A stretch of DNA of 64,000 nucleotides, taken from contig NZ_CP062500.1 in NCBI RefSeq assembly GCF_014879975.1, forward strand, positions 2,046,001-2,110,000, given 5' to 3'. Numbering within the stretch: the first letter of the stretch is position 1; every line of letters begins with the position of its first letter. The stretch comes from Vibrio bathopelagicus. GTDB lineage: Bacteria; Pseudomonadota; Gammaproteobacteria; Enterobacterales; Vibrionaceae. Both the position numbers and the translations under genes were made by a program. This document shows, in pieces, positions 34,001 through 42,168 of this stretch. The notes under the pieces were generated by a model. That model was not told where the DNA came from. It was given only the letters and a program-made list of their open reading frames with translations, and did not search any database.

Positions 34001-37000
34001 TAGACACTGTTCCATCACTGAACCTCGCTGTTGCGGTTAACGGTTCAGCCTGACCTTTCGCTACATCCACAGGCGAAGGGGTGACTTGAATGTCAGTAAT
34101 AACCGCTGACGAAACATTCACGTCCACCTTATTACTGGTGACACCATCTTTGAAGGCCGTGAGTGTCGTATGACCCACCTCAACCCCAGCCAATAAACCG
34201 GTTGGTGACACGGTAGCCTTCGCCGTATCAGCCGACACCCACGCCACTGAGCTCGAGATATCAGACACGTTTCCATCACTGAAGGTCGCTGTTGCGGTTA
34301 ACGGTTCAGTCTGACTTTTCGCCACATCCACAGGCGAAGGGTTGACTTGAATGGCAGTAATGACCGCTGACGAAACATTCACGTCCACCGTATTACTGGT
34401 AACACCATCTTTGAAGGCCGTGAGTGTCGTTTTACCCACCTCAACCCCAGACAATAAACCAGTTGGTGATACGGTAGCCGTCGCCGTATCAGCCGACACC
34501 CACGCTACTGAGCTAGAGAGGTTAGACACTGTTCCATCACTGAACCTCGCTGTTGCAGTTAACTGTTGACCCTGACCTTTCGCCACATCCACAGGCGAGG
34601 GGGTGACTTGAATGGCAGTAATGACCGCTGACGAAACATTCACGTCCACCGTATCACTCGTTACACCACCTTTGGTGGCCGTGAGTGTCGTGTTACCCAC
34701 CTCAACCCCAGACAATAAACCAGTTGGTGACACGGTAGCCTTCGCCGTATCAACCGACAGCCACGCCACCGAGCGAGAGATGTCAGACACGGTTCTATCA
34801 CTGAAGGTTGCTGTTGCGGTTAACTGTTGAGCCTGACCTTTCGCTACATCCACAGGCGAAGGGGTGACTTGAATGGCAGTAATGACCGCCGACGAAACAT
34901 TCACGTCCACCGTATTACTGGTGACACCATCTTTGAAGGCCGTGAGTGTCGCATGCCCCACCTCAACCCCAGCCAATAAACCGATTGATGACACGGTAGC
35001 CTTCGCCGTATCAGCCGACACCCACGCCACTGAGTTCGAGATATCAGACACGGTTCCATCACTGAAGGTGGCTCTTGCGGTTAACGGTTCAGTCTGACCT
35101 TTCGACATATCCACGGTCAAAGGGTTGACTTGAATGGCAGTAATGACCGCTGACGAAACATTCACGTCCACCGTATTACTGGTGACACCATCTTTGAAGG
35201 CCGTGAGTGTCGTGTTACCCACCTCAACCCCGGACAATAAACCGGTTGGTGACACGGTAGCCGTCGCCGTATCAGCCGACAGCCACGCCACTGAGCTCGA
35301 GATGTCAGACGCTGTTCCATCACTGAAGGTCGCTGTTGCGGTTAACGGTTCAGTCTGACCTTTCGCCACATTCACAGGCGAAGGGGTGACTTGAATGGCA
35401 GTAATGACCGCTGACGAAACATTCACGACCACCGTATTACTGGTGACACCATCTTTGATGGCCGTAAGTGTCGTGTTACCCACCTCAACCCCAGACAATA
35501 AACCGGTTGAGAACACGGCGGCAGTCCCCGTATCAGCCGGTGCCCACGTCACTGAACTCGAGATATCAGACACGGTTCCATCACTAAAGGTCGCTGTTGC
35601 GGTTAACGGTTCAGTCTGACCTTTCGCCACATCCACAGGCGAAGGGGTGACTTGAATATCAGTAATAACCGCTGACGAAACATTCACGTCCACCGTATTA
35701 CTGGTGACACCATCTTTGAGGGCCGTGAGTGTCGTATAACCCGACTCAACCCCAGACAATAAACCGGTTGGTGATACGGTAGCCTTCGCCGTATCAACCG
35801 ACGCCCACGCCACTGAGCGAGAGATATCAGACACTGTTCCATCACTGAAGGTCGCTGTTGCGGTTAACGGTTCAGTCTGACCTTTCGCCACATCCGCAGG
35901 CGAAGGGGTGACTTGAATAGCAGTAATGACCGCTGACGAAATATTCACGTCCACCTTATTACTGGTGACACCATCTTTGAAGGCCGTGAGTGTCGTGTTA
36001 CCCGCCTCAACCCCGGACAATAAACCGGTTGGTGACACGGTAGCCTTCGCCGTATCAGCCGACGTCCACGCCACTGAGCGAGAGATATCAGACACGGTTC
36101 CATCACTGAACGTCGCTGTTGCGGTTAACAGTTCAGTCTGACCTTTCGCCATATCCACAGGCGAAGGGGTGACTTGAATATCAGTAATGACCGCTGACGA
36201 AACATTCACGTCCACCGTATTACTGGTGACACCATCTTTGAAGGCCGTAAGTGTCGTGTTACCCGCCTCAACCCCAAACAATAAACCGCTTGAGAACACG
36301 GCAGCTGTCGCCGTATCAACCGGCGCCCACACCACTGAGCTCGAGAGGTCAGACGATTTTCCATCACTGAAGGTCGCTGTTGCGGTTAACGGTTCAGTCT
36401 GACCTTTCGCCACAGTCACAGGAGGAATGACTTGAATGACAGTAATGACCGCTGACGAAACATTCACGTCCACCGTATTACTGGTGACACCATCTTTGAA
36501 GGCCGTGAGTGTCGTATAACCCGACTCAACCCCAGACAATAAACCGGTTGGTGATACGGTAGCCTTCGCCGTATCAGCCGACACCCACGCCACTGAGCGA
36601 GAGATATCAGACACGGTTCCATCACTGAAGGTCGCTGTTGCGGTTAACGGTTCAGTCTGACCTTTCGCCACATCCGCAGGCGAAGGGGTGACTTGAATGG
36701 CAGTAATGACCGCTGACGAAACATTCACGTCCACCGTATTACTGGTGACACCATCTTTGGTGGCCGTGAGTGTCGTGTTACCCACCTCAACCGCAGACAA
36801 TAGACCGATTGATGACACGGTAGCCGTCGCCGTATCAACCGGCGCCCACGTTACTGAGCTAGAGAGGTCAGACGCTGTTCCATCACTGAAGGTCGCTATT
36901 GCGGTTAACTGTTGAGTCTGGCCTTTCGCAATATCCACAGGCGAAGGGGTGACTTGAATAGCAGTAATGACCGCTGACGAAACATTCACAACCACCGTAT

Positions 37001-37886
37001 TACTGGTGACACCATCTTTGAGGGCCGTGAGTGTCGTATGCCCCACCTCAACCCCAGACAATAAACCGGTTGGTGACACGGTAGCCTTCGCCGTATCAGC
37101 CGACACCCACGCCACTGAGCGAGAGATATCAGACGCTGTTCCATCACTAAAGGTCGCTGTTGCGGTTAACTGTTGAGCCTGACCTTTCGCCACAGTCACA
37201 GGCGAAGGGGTGACTTGAATGGCAGTAATGACCGCTGACGAAACATTCACCTCCACCGTATTACTGATGACACCATCTTTGAAGGCCGTGAGTGTCGTTT
37301 TACCCGTCTCAACCCCAGACAATAAACCGGTTGGTGACACGGCAGCCGTCGCCGTATCAACCGGCACCCACGTCACTGAGCCAGAGATGTCAGACGCTGT
37401 TCCATCACTAAAGGTCGCTGTTGCGGTTAACGGTTGAGCCTGACCTTTCGCAATATCCACAGGCGAAGGGGTGACTTGAATGGCAGTAATGACCGCTGAC
37501 GAAACATTCACGTCCACCGTATTACTGATGACACCATCTTTGATGGCCGTGAGTATCGTATGCCCCTCATTGTTAGCAGTAAATACGCCTGGCTTATCAA
37601 AGTACCCCGCACCATAGTTACTTGCATGCCAATTATTCACATTCAATTCCGTCAATGTACGAGATGAGCCATCAGAGTAGTGACCAACCGCTTCAAAGGA
37701 CTGCTTGTAACCAATCGCAAGCGTCAGATTACTCCCACCACTCGTTTCGATTGGCGATGCGATCATATCTATACGTTCTAATTTTACGGTTGATTCAGTG
37801 AAGGCGTCTTCTGAATCACAACCGGTTAATAACATTAATAATGGAAAAGCCACTATTGCTAATAGAGACTTAAAAAATTTATTCAT
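31041..37886 (-). CDS. Giant lipoprotein with 23 Ig-like (BIG2-type) repeats and C-terminal DUF1566-like domain
   Basis: 2281 residues from the ATG at 37886. I chose this start because it gives a clean lipoprotein signal (MNKFFKSLLAIVAFPLLMLLTGC); the longer in-frame reading lies inside the ompA-like gene. A diverged first Ig-like domain is followed by 23 repeats of about 87 residues (VITAIQVTPSPVDVAKGQ, LTATATFSDGT, SDIS..V.W, GLLSGVEVG, TTLTAFKDGVTSNTV), typical bacterial Ig-like group 2 adhesin units. The last 150 residues (WYLATKDEL, GYYWSETPE, GVKLYSGTF) look like a DUF1566/lectin-type tip. The +2 residue is Asp, an inner-membrane retention signal in E. coli. It overlaps the OmpA-like gene by 8 bp. 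Role: probable adhesin (inference). Confidence 0.85.
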   Translation of the reverse strand: MNKFFKSLLAIVAFPLLMLLTGCDSEDAFTESTVKLERIDMIASPIETSGGSNLTLAIGYKQSFEAVGHYSDGSSRTLTELNVNNWHASNYGAGYFDKPGVFTANNEGHTILTAIKDGVISNTVDVNVSSAVITAIQVTPSPVDIAKGQAQPLTATATFSDGTASDISGSVTWVPVDTATAAVSPTGLLSGVETGKTTLTAFKDGVISNTVEVNVSSAVITAIQVTPSPVTVAKGQAQQLTATATFSDGTASDISRSVAWVSADTAKATVSPTGLLSGVEVGHTTLTALKDGVTSNTVVVNVSSAVITAIQVTPSPVDIAKGQTQQLTAIATFSDGTASDLSSSVTWAPVDTATATVSSIGLLSAVEVGNTTLTATKDGVTSNTVDVNVSSAVITAIQVTPSPADVAKGQTEPLTATATFSDGTVSDISRSVAWVSADTAKATVSPTGLLSGVESGYTTLTAFKDGVTSNTVDVNVSSAVITVIQVIPPVTVAKGQTEPLTATATFSDGKSSDLSSSVVWAPVDTATAAVFSSGLLFGVEAGNTTLTAFKDGVTSNTVDVNVSSAVITDIQVTPSPVDMAKGQTELLTATATFSDGTVSDISRSVAWTSADTAKATVSPTGLLSGVEAGNTTLTAFKDGVTSNKVDVNISSAVITAIQVTPSPADVAKGQTEPLTATATFSDGTVSDISRSVAWASVDTAKATVSPTGLLSGVESGYTTLTALKDGVTSNTVDVNVSSAVITDIQVTPSPVDVAKGQTEPLTATATFSDGTVSDISSSVTWAPADTGTAAVFSTGLLSGVEVGNTTLTAIKDGVTSNTVVVNVSSAVITAIQVTPSPVNVAKGQTEPLTATATFSDGTASDISSSVAWLSADTATATVSPTGLLSGVEVGNTTLTAFKDGVTSNTVDVNVSSAVITAIQVNPLTVDMSKGQTEPLTARATFSDGTVSDISNSVAWVSADTAKATVSSIGLLAGVEVGHATLTAFKDGVTSNTVDVNVSSAVITAIQVTPSPVDVAKGQAQQLTATATFSDRTVSDISRSVAWLSVDTAKATVSPTGLLSGVEVGNTTLTATKGGVTSDTVDVNVSSAVITAIQVTPSPVDVAKGQGQQLTATARFSDGTVSNLSSSVAWVSADTATATVSPTGLLSGVEVGKTTLTAFKDGVTSNTVDVNVSSAVITAIQVNPSPVDVAKSQTEPLTATATFSDGNVSDISSSVAWVSADTAKATVSPTGLLAGVEVGHTTLTAFKDGVTSNKVDVNVSSAVITDIQVTPSPVDVAKGQAEPLTATARFSDGTVSNLSSYVSWTSADTAKATVSPTGLLSGVEVGNTTLTAFKDGVTSAPVVVNVSSAVITDIQVTPSPVDVAKGQTEPLTATATFSDRTSSDISNSVTWTPVDKATATVSSTGLLSGIEVGKTTLTAFKDGVTSNKVDVNVSSAVITAIQVTPSPVDVAKGQAEPLTATATFSDGTSSDISRSVVWVPADIGTAAVFSNGLLSGVETGKTTLTAIKDGVTSNTVDVNVSSAVITAIQVTPSPVDVAKGQTEPLTATATFSDGTVSDISSSVTWLSADTATATVSPTGLLAGVEAGNTTLTAFKDGVTSNTVDVNVSSAVITAIQVTPSPVDVAKGQAEPLTATATFSDGTVSDISSSVAWLSADTAKATVSPTGLLAGVEVGNTTLTAFKDGVTSNTVDVNVSSAVITAIQVTPSPVTVAKGQTEQLTATATFSDGTSSDISRYVTWAPADTATAAVFSTGLLFAVEVGHTTLTAIKDGVTSNTVDVNVSSAVITGIQVTPSPVNVGKGQAQQLTATATFSDRTSSDISNSVTWTPVDTATAAVSPTGLLSGVETGKTTLTAFKDGVISNTVEVSVSPVIITAIRVTPSPVDVAKGLDKQLTATATFSDGSFSDISRYVSWTPVDTATATVSADGLLAGVEVGNTTLTAFKDGVTSDTVDVNVSSAVITAIQVTPSLVDVAKGLDKQLTARATFSDGVLSDISNTVAWASVDTATATVSPTGLLAGVEVGHTTLTAFKDGVTSNKVDVNVSPAVITAIQVTHSAVGVAKGQTEQLTATAELSDRTSSDISSSVAWLSADMATATVSPTGLVSGVKVGHTTLTANKDGVTSNTVDVNVCANFAGMCIDIFDTGTGKLFTSSPSVGYLDNIIGYSPPQGITNTEKGTKGPAGEFYAFKWADANALCDAYNRHSLRGRTNWYLATKDELKTELYDTYGNMFTARGWPTVGYYWSETPEVGANYSYYGVKLYSGTFLPKSGSHWYLYASCVSNP
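31507..37511 (-). repeat. 23 tandem 261-bp repeats
   Basis: The array encodes the Ig-like domains of the giant lipoprotein. The unit is 261 bp (87 codons); one unit (fifth from the N-terminus, near 36430) is 3 bp shorter. Units are nearly identical in DNA, so copy number can change by recombination and the array may be mis-assembled from short reads. Open shadows on the plus strand recur every 261 bp for the same reason. Confidence 0.95.
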
Positions 37887-38910
37887 AGTAATACAACCTA
37901 TTCTTGAGCGGAAAACTTGGAATAGAGATTTCAACTCGGCGATTTTCAGCTCGTCCTTCGGCAACATTGTTATCTGCAACAGGTTGAGAATCACCTTCAC
38001 CTCTCCACTCAAGTTGTGCCAGTGTAACTCCCAATTCGATCAGTTTATTGACGATCGCTTGAGCGCGACGCTCAGATAGATTTTGATTGTAAAGTGCTGG
38101 ACCTGTTGAGTCAGAGTGTCCAACAACCACAGCCTGAGCTTGAGGATATGAATTTAATACTGAGGATATCTCAGTTAATTGGTCAATAAACTCTTGGTTA
38201 GGTTCGACTGAATCAAAACCAAACAATCCATCTAGAGTTTTTGGTGAAAACACGTGTATTTGAGGAGGCATTTTTACTGCGGCTGTCTCTTTAACGGGAG
38301 TATCTTCGATAATAGACATTGGTGCTGTTTCGACTAGCGCAGGTTGAACTGGACTGCCAAACATAAAGGTTAGACTAACCAATAACCCACGACTATCATA
38401 CTTACCCGTGTTTGACTTACCAATACTGCCAATGAGTTGATAACCCGTTGATAATCGGACGTTAGGGTTAAAGTGGTAGCTAACCCCCACCTCACCGAGA
38501 GGAGAAAAACCTGTCGCATTGCTCTCATATGAAGACAGTTGTGATTTTCCCATGTCCCAATAAGCAGCACCAAGTCGACCGTATAAGCTTAGGTTAACTT
38601 GTAGGTGCCAATCGTAACGGAGAGTACTTTCAATCAACCAAGTTTTAACATGAACCGAACCAACATCCACCATTAGTTCGTCGTGATATTGATAGCCAAA
38701 ATCCCACCCCCAAGAGGGGTCGAACTGTAACCCACCATAGAGACCTAAAATTGTGCCCTCTGGATTTGAATAATTGTAACTGTCGTCTAGGCCCCATTGA
38801 TGCCCACCCTTTACACCAACAAAAACCTGAGGGAATTCTGTCGCGGATAGCACAGGAACACAGAATAAACAGACAAGTGATATTGTTATTTTCAAAAATA
38901 CATCAACCAT
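37879..38910 (-). CDS. OmpA-family outer-membrane protein
   Basis: 343 residues. Signal peptide ends near VLSA (residue 23). The next 160 residues form an OmpA-like beta-barrel (VFVGVKGGHQWG ... LYGRLGAAYWD ... GYQLIGSIG). A Pro-rich linker leads to an OmpA C-terminal domain that binds peptidoglycan: AVVVGHSDSTGPALYNQNLSERRAQAI and the end NRRVEISIP. The stop overlaps the start of the Ig lipoprotein gene by 8 bp, so the two are translationally coupled. The protein may anchor or export the lipoprotein at the surface (inference). Confidence 0.88.
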   Translation of the reverse strand: MVDVFLKITISLVCLFCVPVLSATEFPQVFVGVKGGHQWGLDDSYNYSNPEGTILGLYGGLQFDPSWGWDFGYQYHDELMVDVGSVHVKTWLIESTLRYDWHLQVNLSLYGRLGAAYWDMGKSQLSSYESNATGFSPLGEVGVSYHFNPNVRLSTGYQLIGSIGKSNTGKYDSRGLLVSLTFMFGSPVQPALVETAPMSIIEDTPVKETAAVKMPPQIHVFSPKTLDGLFGFDSVEPNQEFIDQLTEISSVLNSYPQAQAVVVGHSDSTGPALYNQNLSERRAQAIVNKLIELGVTLAQLEWRGEGDSQPVADNNVAEGRAENRRVEISIPSFPLKNRLYYYE

Positions 38911-39122
38911 TCTTTAACAGTTTAATTTCACACAAACTGAAAATCATATTAAATGAGGGCTTCCTTTATTTTTTTGACTAAAAACGATTGTCAACAAAAA
39001 AACCCGCCAAAGATCTACAGGATAACAACTACAAAACAAACTATAAATATGGATTAAGTAGATTTAATATTAAAATTAAACACCCACACTCAACACAAAT
39101 GACACCTTGCCACGTCTAATAA

Positions 39123-39157
39123 AAAACATAAAACATAAAACATAAAACATAAAACAT
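39123..39157. repeat. Heptanucleotide tandem repeat (AAAACAT x5)
   Basis: Five perfect copies of AAAACAT lie about 215 bp upstream of the OmpA-like gene start (38910) and just beyond the terminator-like palindrome of the beta-barrel gene. Such short tandem repeats can change length by slipped pairing and so alter promoter spacing. Confidence 0.85.
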
Positions 39158-39160
39158 CAT

Positions 39161-39198
39161 AATTACATACATCAGTTATAATCCTGATGTATGTAATT
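39161..39198 (-). terminator. Perfect 15-bp AT-rich inverted repeat
   Basis: AATTACATACATCAG (39161-39175) and CTGATGTATGTAATT (39184-39198) pair perfectly over an 8-nt loop, 8 bp past the stop of the beta-barrel gene. Downstream on the minus strand the sequence is T-rich but interrupted. Likely a terminator, possibly a regulator site. Confidence 0.6.
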
Positions 39199-39205
39199 AT
39201 TACAA

Positions 39206-39796
39206 CTAAAAGCGGTAGGCTGCACCAAGGGAAAATACACTAATTTTCGTAGACATTGTGGCCGAAGCATCACCTAATTTGAAAATATCCACTTCAGCTT
39301 CCATATAATCCCATTCAAAAGCTGCACTGAAGTTATCCGTTATCCTAAACTCCATTCCTAAACCATATTTCCCCGAAACAGAATCATCACTGACATCCCC
39401 ATAAATAGATTCAAATCTCGCACTATAGTAAGAAAATCCAGCTTTAGCAAAAGTGTTTAATTTCTGTGTTATCGGCAACGTTGCTTTTCCTTGAAATGCA
39501 AAAAACCTCATATCACCCAGCGAACCCATAGGCCCATCCAATGCGTCGTATCCTCCGATTGAACCCTCTATTGCAATAAACTGATTGAATTCATAACCAG
39601 TTAATAGTTTTATCGCGAGGCTATTATCATCGATATCTAATTTTTGGCTTCCCTTCCTCGTTGGAGAATTAATACTAGCTTTTATATCTGAGAAATATGC
39701 TTGCCCTAGCGATATTCCAACATACGGTTGAGCACTTACCGGAGAACTAACACTGCCTATTGAGGCTATTAATAGCCCTACTCTTATCCTTTTCAT
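39206..39796 (-). CDS. Outer-membrane beta-barrel protein (OmpA-like barrel)
   Basis: 196 residues from the ATG at 39796, with AAGGA at good spacing; the in-frame TTG upstream is less likely. Signal peptide ends near SPVSAQ. The mature part begins QPYVGISLGQAYFSDI and alternates aromatic strands to a terminal Phe (SLGAAYRF), the hallmark of BAM-inserted barrels. Size suits an 8-stranded barrel of the OmpA/OmpX type. It precedes the OmpA-like and lipoprotein genes in the same direction and probably belongs to the same surface system. Confidence 0.8.
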   Translation of the reverse strand: MKRIRVGLLIASIGSVSSPVSAQPYVGISLGQAYFSDIKASINSPTRKGSQKLDIDDNSLAIKLLTGYEFNQFIAIEGSIGGYDALDGPMGSLGDMRFFAFQGKATLPITQKLNTFAKAGFSYYSARFESIYGDVSDDSVSGKYGLGMEFRITDNFSAAFEWDYMEAEVDIFKLGDASATMSTKISVFSLGAAYRF

Positions 39797-39890
39797 AACT
39801 TTCAATCCTTAATGCATTATAAATATTAATTTCAAATAGAGCCCTAGATTCCTTACTGATTAAAGCTCGTTTTTTAAACTTCTCAAAAAA

Positions 39891-40091
39891 TTAATTGGTA
39901 AATTTATCAGTAAAAGTAAAGGAAATCGTAATGTCCTCCCCACCTACCTTATCAAACTCATGTTTCATAATAGAATATGTAATGCTCGACTCAGAAACAT
40001 TAAACGTACAGTGGATGTTTTTCCCTTCAACTAGCTTATTTCCACACATATCCATAAATGACTCAAACGACTGGCATACTATTGTTTCCAT
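39891..40091 (-). CDS. Small hypothetical protein (66 aa)
   Basis: ORF with a strong ribosome site (GGAGGTCGA) before the ATG at 40091. Sequence METIVCQSFESFMDMCGNKL ... ITISFTFTDKF shows a helix then beta strands and three Cys, no signal peptide. Family unknown. It lies between the regulator pair and the beta-barrel gene on the same strand. Confidence 0.55.
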   Translation of the reverse strand: METIVCQSFESFMDMCGNKLVEGKNIHCTFNVSESSITYSIMKHEFDKVGGEDITISFTFTDKFTN

Positions 40092-40327
40092 TCGACCTCC
40101 AAGACTTTAGATATAAACAAAATAATTACCTTAACTATAAATCAGACGTAACAACTGAAATACCATCCAAAGAGCGAACTCCCCTGAAAAAGAAAGGGTA
40201 TTTAGTTGCACCATTGAACTACGATAGATGATCAGCAACTTTATATTACATTCGATTTTAGAAAAAAATCATTAAAATATAACTTTAACTACAGATAATA
40301 TTAAATCTATAATCAATTGCATTTTTC

Positions 40328-40798
40328 TTAAGGCCTAGACCCAATCCCGGGCTGTATACAAGAACTGAATATACCTTTTAAAGGAACTTCTTGACGATCA
40401 CTATTAAAGCGAACACCTCTTTGGTGGTTCAAAAGAATATATTTTCCTGGAAACTCTTGTTTTATATAGTATGCATCAAATTTAAAATAACGAGGACTGA
40501 ATGGAGAGTCGGTAACCCAAGAAAGAAACACATAAAAATTTGACCACCGAAGAAACCAACCGTTAAATTGTCGAGTATCATACAGATTTTCATCTTTATC
40601 ATAACCTAAATATGTTGCCTGTCCTTTTATTCTATTGAATTTAATTCTTAACACCTCCTCACCACCATTAACATCAGAAACCTTAAAATTTACATTAAAA
40701 TTAGTTAAAGATGCACTTAAAAAGCCATACATTATAAAAAGCATTAGCGCTAATAAAAGAAAGCATACGATATTACTACTAACCTTAAATAGATTCAC
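40328..40798 (-). CDS. VtrC/ToxS-like partner of membrane regulator
   Basis: 156 residues, GTG start at 40798 inside the end of the regulator gene (14-bp overlap), with GGGAT before it. One N-terminal membrane helix (IVCFLLLALMLFIMYGFL) is followed by a periplasmic domain of about 125 residues rich in beta strands. Gene order, overlap, size and topology are those of ToxS, TcpH and VtrC, the stabilising periplasmic partners of ToxR-type regulators; VtrC forms a bile-binding barrel with VtrA. Sequence likeness to these fast-evolving proteins cannot be judged by eye, so the call rests on context. Confidence 0.6.
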   Translation of the reverse strand: MNLFKVSSNIVCFLLLALMLFIMYGFLSASLTNFNVNFKVSDVNGGEEVLRIKFNRIKGQATYLGYDKDENLYDTRQFNGWFLRWSNFYVFLSWVTDSPFSPRYFKFDAYYIKQEFPGKYILLNHQRGVRFNSDRQEVPLKGIFSSCIQPGIGSRP

Positions 40799-41462
40799 AA
40801 CTATTCATCCCAAATACATTTGTCATATCTACAAATCGACCATTTACACTTGCTAATATCTGGACATGTTCACAATTGACGACATCTGGCATAATATAAA
40901 CACTATCCGCTCCAGCTTTACTTAAATAATCTAAAACTTGGTTATAACTTTGATCGATAGATGTTCCAAATGACACTACATTGATACCCATTATCTTATC
41001 TTCGTTATAAGGCATAATAAGAAAGTAAGCGACGTAATAGAACATAATTAGCATTGTAAGAAGCCCTCCACCTTTAATGACCATTTTTCTTTTTTCAGTA
41101 CGAATAGTATCAGCCCCTACCTTAATCCCATCAGAATCGCCTACCTCCCTAACAGGCTCTTCTTTTTTGGGAGGTATATAAGGTATCATTGAGTAACCTC
41201 GCCTTGGTGAGGTAAAAATAGTAATAGAACTACCACAATCAATCAAAGCGAGCCTTATGTTTCTTATGGCAACATTCAGTGAACTATCCGTTACTACCTT
41301 TCCCTCCCAGCATGATTTTAGTAATTTTTCTCGCGTGACCAATTCCCCATTAGCTTCTACTAGCATATTTATTATTAATAGTTCTCTCCTTGCCAGCGAG
41401 CATTTTTTACCATTTTTAGTATTATTAAGTTCGTTAGCAATTAAATCAAAGAAAAGATCCAT
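40785..41462 (-). CDS. ToxR/VtrA-like membrane-bound transcriptional regulator
   Basis: 225 residues from the ATG at 41462, which has GGAGGGTAAG before it. The N-terminal winged helix is OmpR/ToxR type: LARRELLIINMLVEANGELVTREKLL, SSLNVAIRNIRLAL, then FTSPRRGYSM. A membrane helix (LLTMLIMFYYVAYFLIM) lies near residues 130-150, followed by a periplasmic domain of about 75 residues with two Cys (VVNCEHV, NSCESI), as in ToxR. So it senses outside and binds DNA directly. It overlaps the VtrC-like gene and is upstream of the surface genes it presumably controls. Confidence 0.82.
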   Translation of the reverse strand: MDLFFDLIANELNNTKNGKKCSLARRELLIINMLVEANGELVTREKLLKSCWEGKVVTDSSLNVAIRNIRLALIDCGSSITIFTSPRRGYSMIPYIPPKKEEPVREVGDSDGIKVGADTIRTEKRKMVIKGGGLLTMLIMFYYVAYFLIMPYNEDKIMGINVVSFGTSIDQSYNQVLDYLSKAGADSVYIMPDVVNCEHVQILASVNGRFVDMTNVFGMNSCESI

Positions 41463-41925
41463 CTTACCCTCCAAAACTGATTGAATAATTTATTTATAAA
41501 AGCACAACAACTAAATAAGTAATGATAAAAAAGACAAAACTCCCAGATTTAAAGACAAATAAACAGCAATATCTCTTGTCTTACCAACTAATAAACACCT
41601 CATATTTCCTTCCCTTACAGACTTTCAATTCATTTCTTAACAAGAGTACACAAATAAATGCAACTAGCGACAGCTAATATCAACATTGTCAATAAAATAA
41701 TATTAATCTTCTCATCACAAATTAATATAAACAAATCTAAAAGATTAATTTAAATTTAATGTTAATTATTTCATTTTCTTTTGATTAGATCTTGACTTAC
41801 TTACCAATAAGTTTAGATGAAAAAATGAATTTAATTTGACATTACATTGAGCAATAATAATTTATAAACTGTCCAATCAACACTGTTGTTGTGAATTTAT
41901 AACTTTCAATGTTTTTTAAAAAATA
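41463..41925. other. Very AT-rich non-coding stretch upstream of the regulator pair
   Basis: About 460 bp with long A/T tracts and no convincing ORF. It must contain the promoter of the ToxR-like gene. Its composition resembles H-NS-bound DNA of acquired islands (inference). Confidence 0.5.
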
Positions 41926-42030
41926 AAATGTGAAGAAGATTTTGTATCGCAAGGTAAAATGGTTCGCCAAGGTAAAGTGCTAAAATCAGTACACTACCGT
42001 CCTGAGAACCTTGAGCCTCTAACGGCTTAA
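41926..42030 (+). pseudogene. Remnant of the pyrophosphohydrolase 3' end (right direct repeat)
   Basis: 34 codons and a stop that read KCEEDFVSQGKMVRQGKVL, then KSVHYRPENLEPLTA, against KCAEDFVSEGKTIRQGKVL and so on in the intact gene at 29894. There is no start or upstream coding part. It marks the right border of the surface island and may be the displaced original end of the gene or the end of a foreign homologue. Confidence 0.85.
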
Positions 42031-42078
42031 GTTGAACAGAGTATGAAGCTGTTAAAACGAGCAGCTCACTAAAATAAC

Positions 42079-42108
42079 AAACGCCACGTTATAACAACGT
42101 AGCGTTTT
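42079..42108. terminator. Bidirectional hairpin terminator
   Basis: AAACGCCACGTT and AACGTAGCGTTT pair with one mismatch around a short loop; T-run on the plus side and A-run before it. It lies between the gene remnant and the convergent GNAT gene. Confidence 0.8.
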
Positions 42109-42168
42109 ATTATCTATTAGAGAACTCTAGCTCTGTGTTAATTGTAGCCGTGTGTTAGAAGCCGAGTG

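Larger units (their letters stand above)
30402..41962. mobile_element. Repeat-flanked surface-structure island (about 11.6 kb)
   Basis: The segment between the two copies of the pyrophosphohydrolase 3' end holds only minus-strand genes of accessory type: broken ORFs, giant Ig-repeat lipoprotein, OmpA-family protein, beta-barrel protein, small ORF and a membrane regulator pair. The regulator end is very AT-rich. No recombinase gene is present, so it may have entered by homologous recombination or lost its integrase. The boundaries are set by the identical 42-bp core of the repeats. Confidence 0.7.

Noticed and set aside
32170..37437. Series of plus-strand ORFs of about 70 codons, 261 bp apart
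   Set aside because: They are antisense shadows of the tandem repeats in the giant lipoprotein gene and recur only because the repeat unit is a multiple of three.
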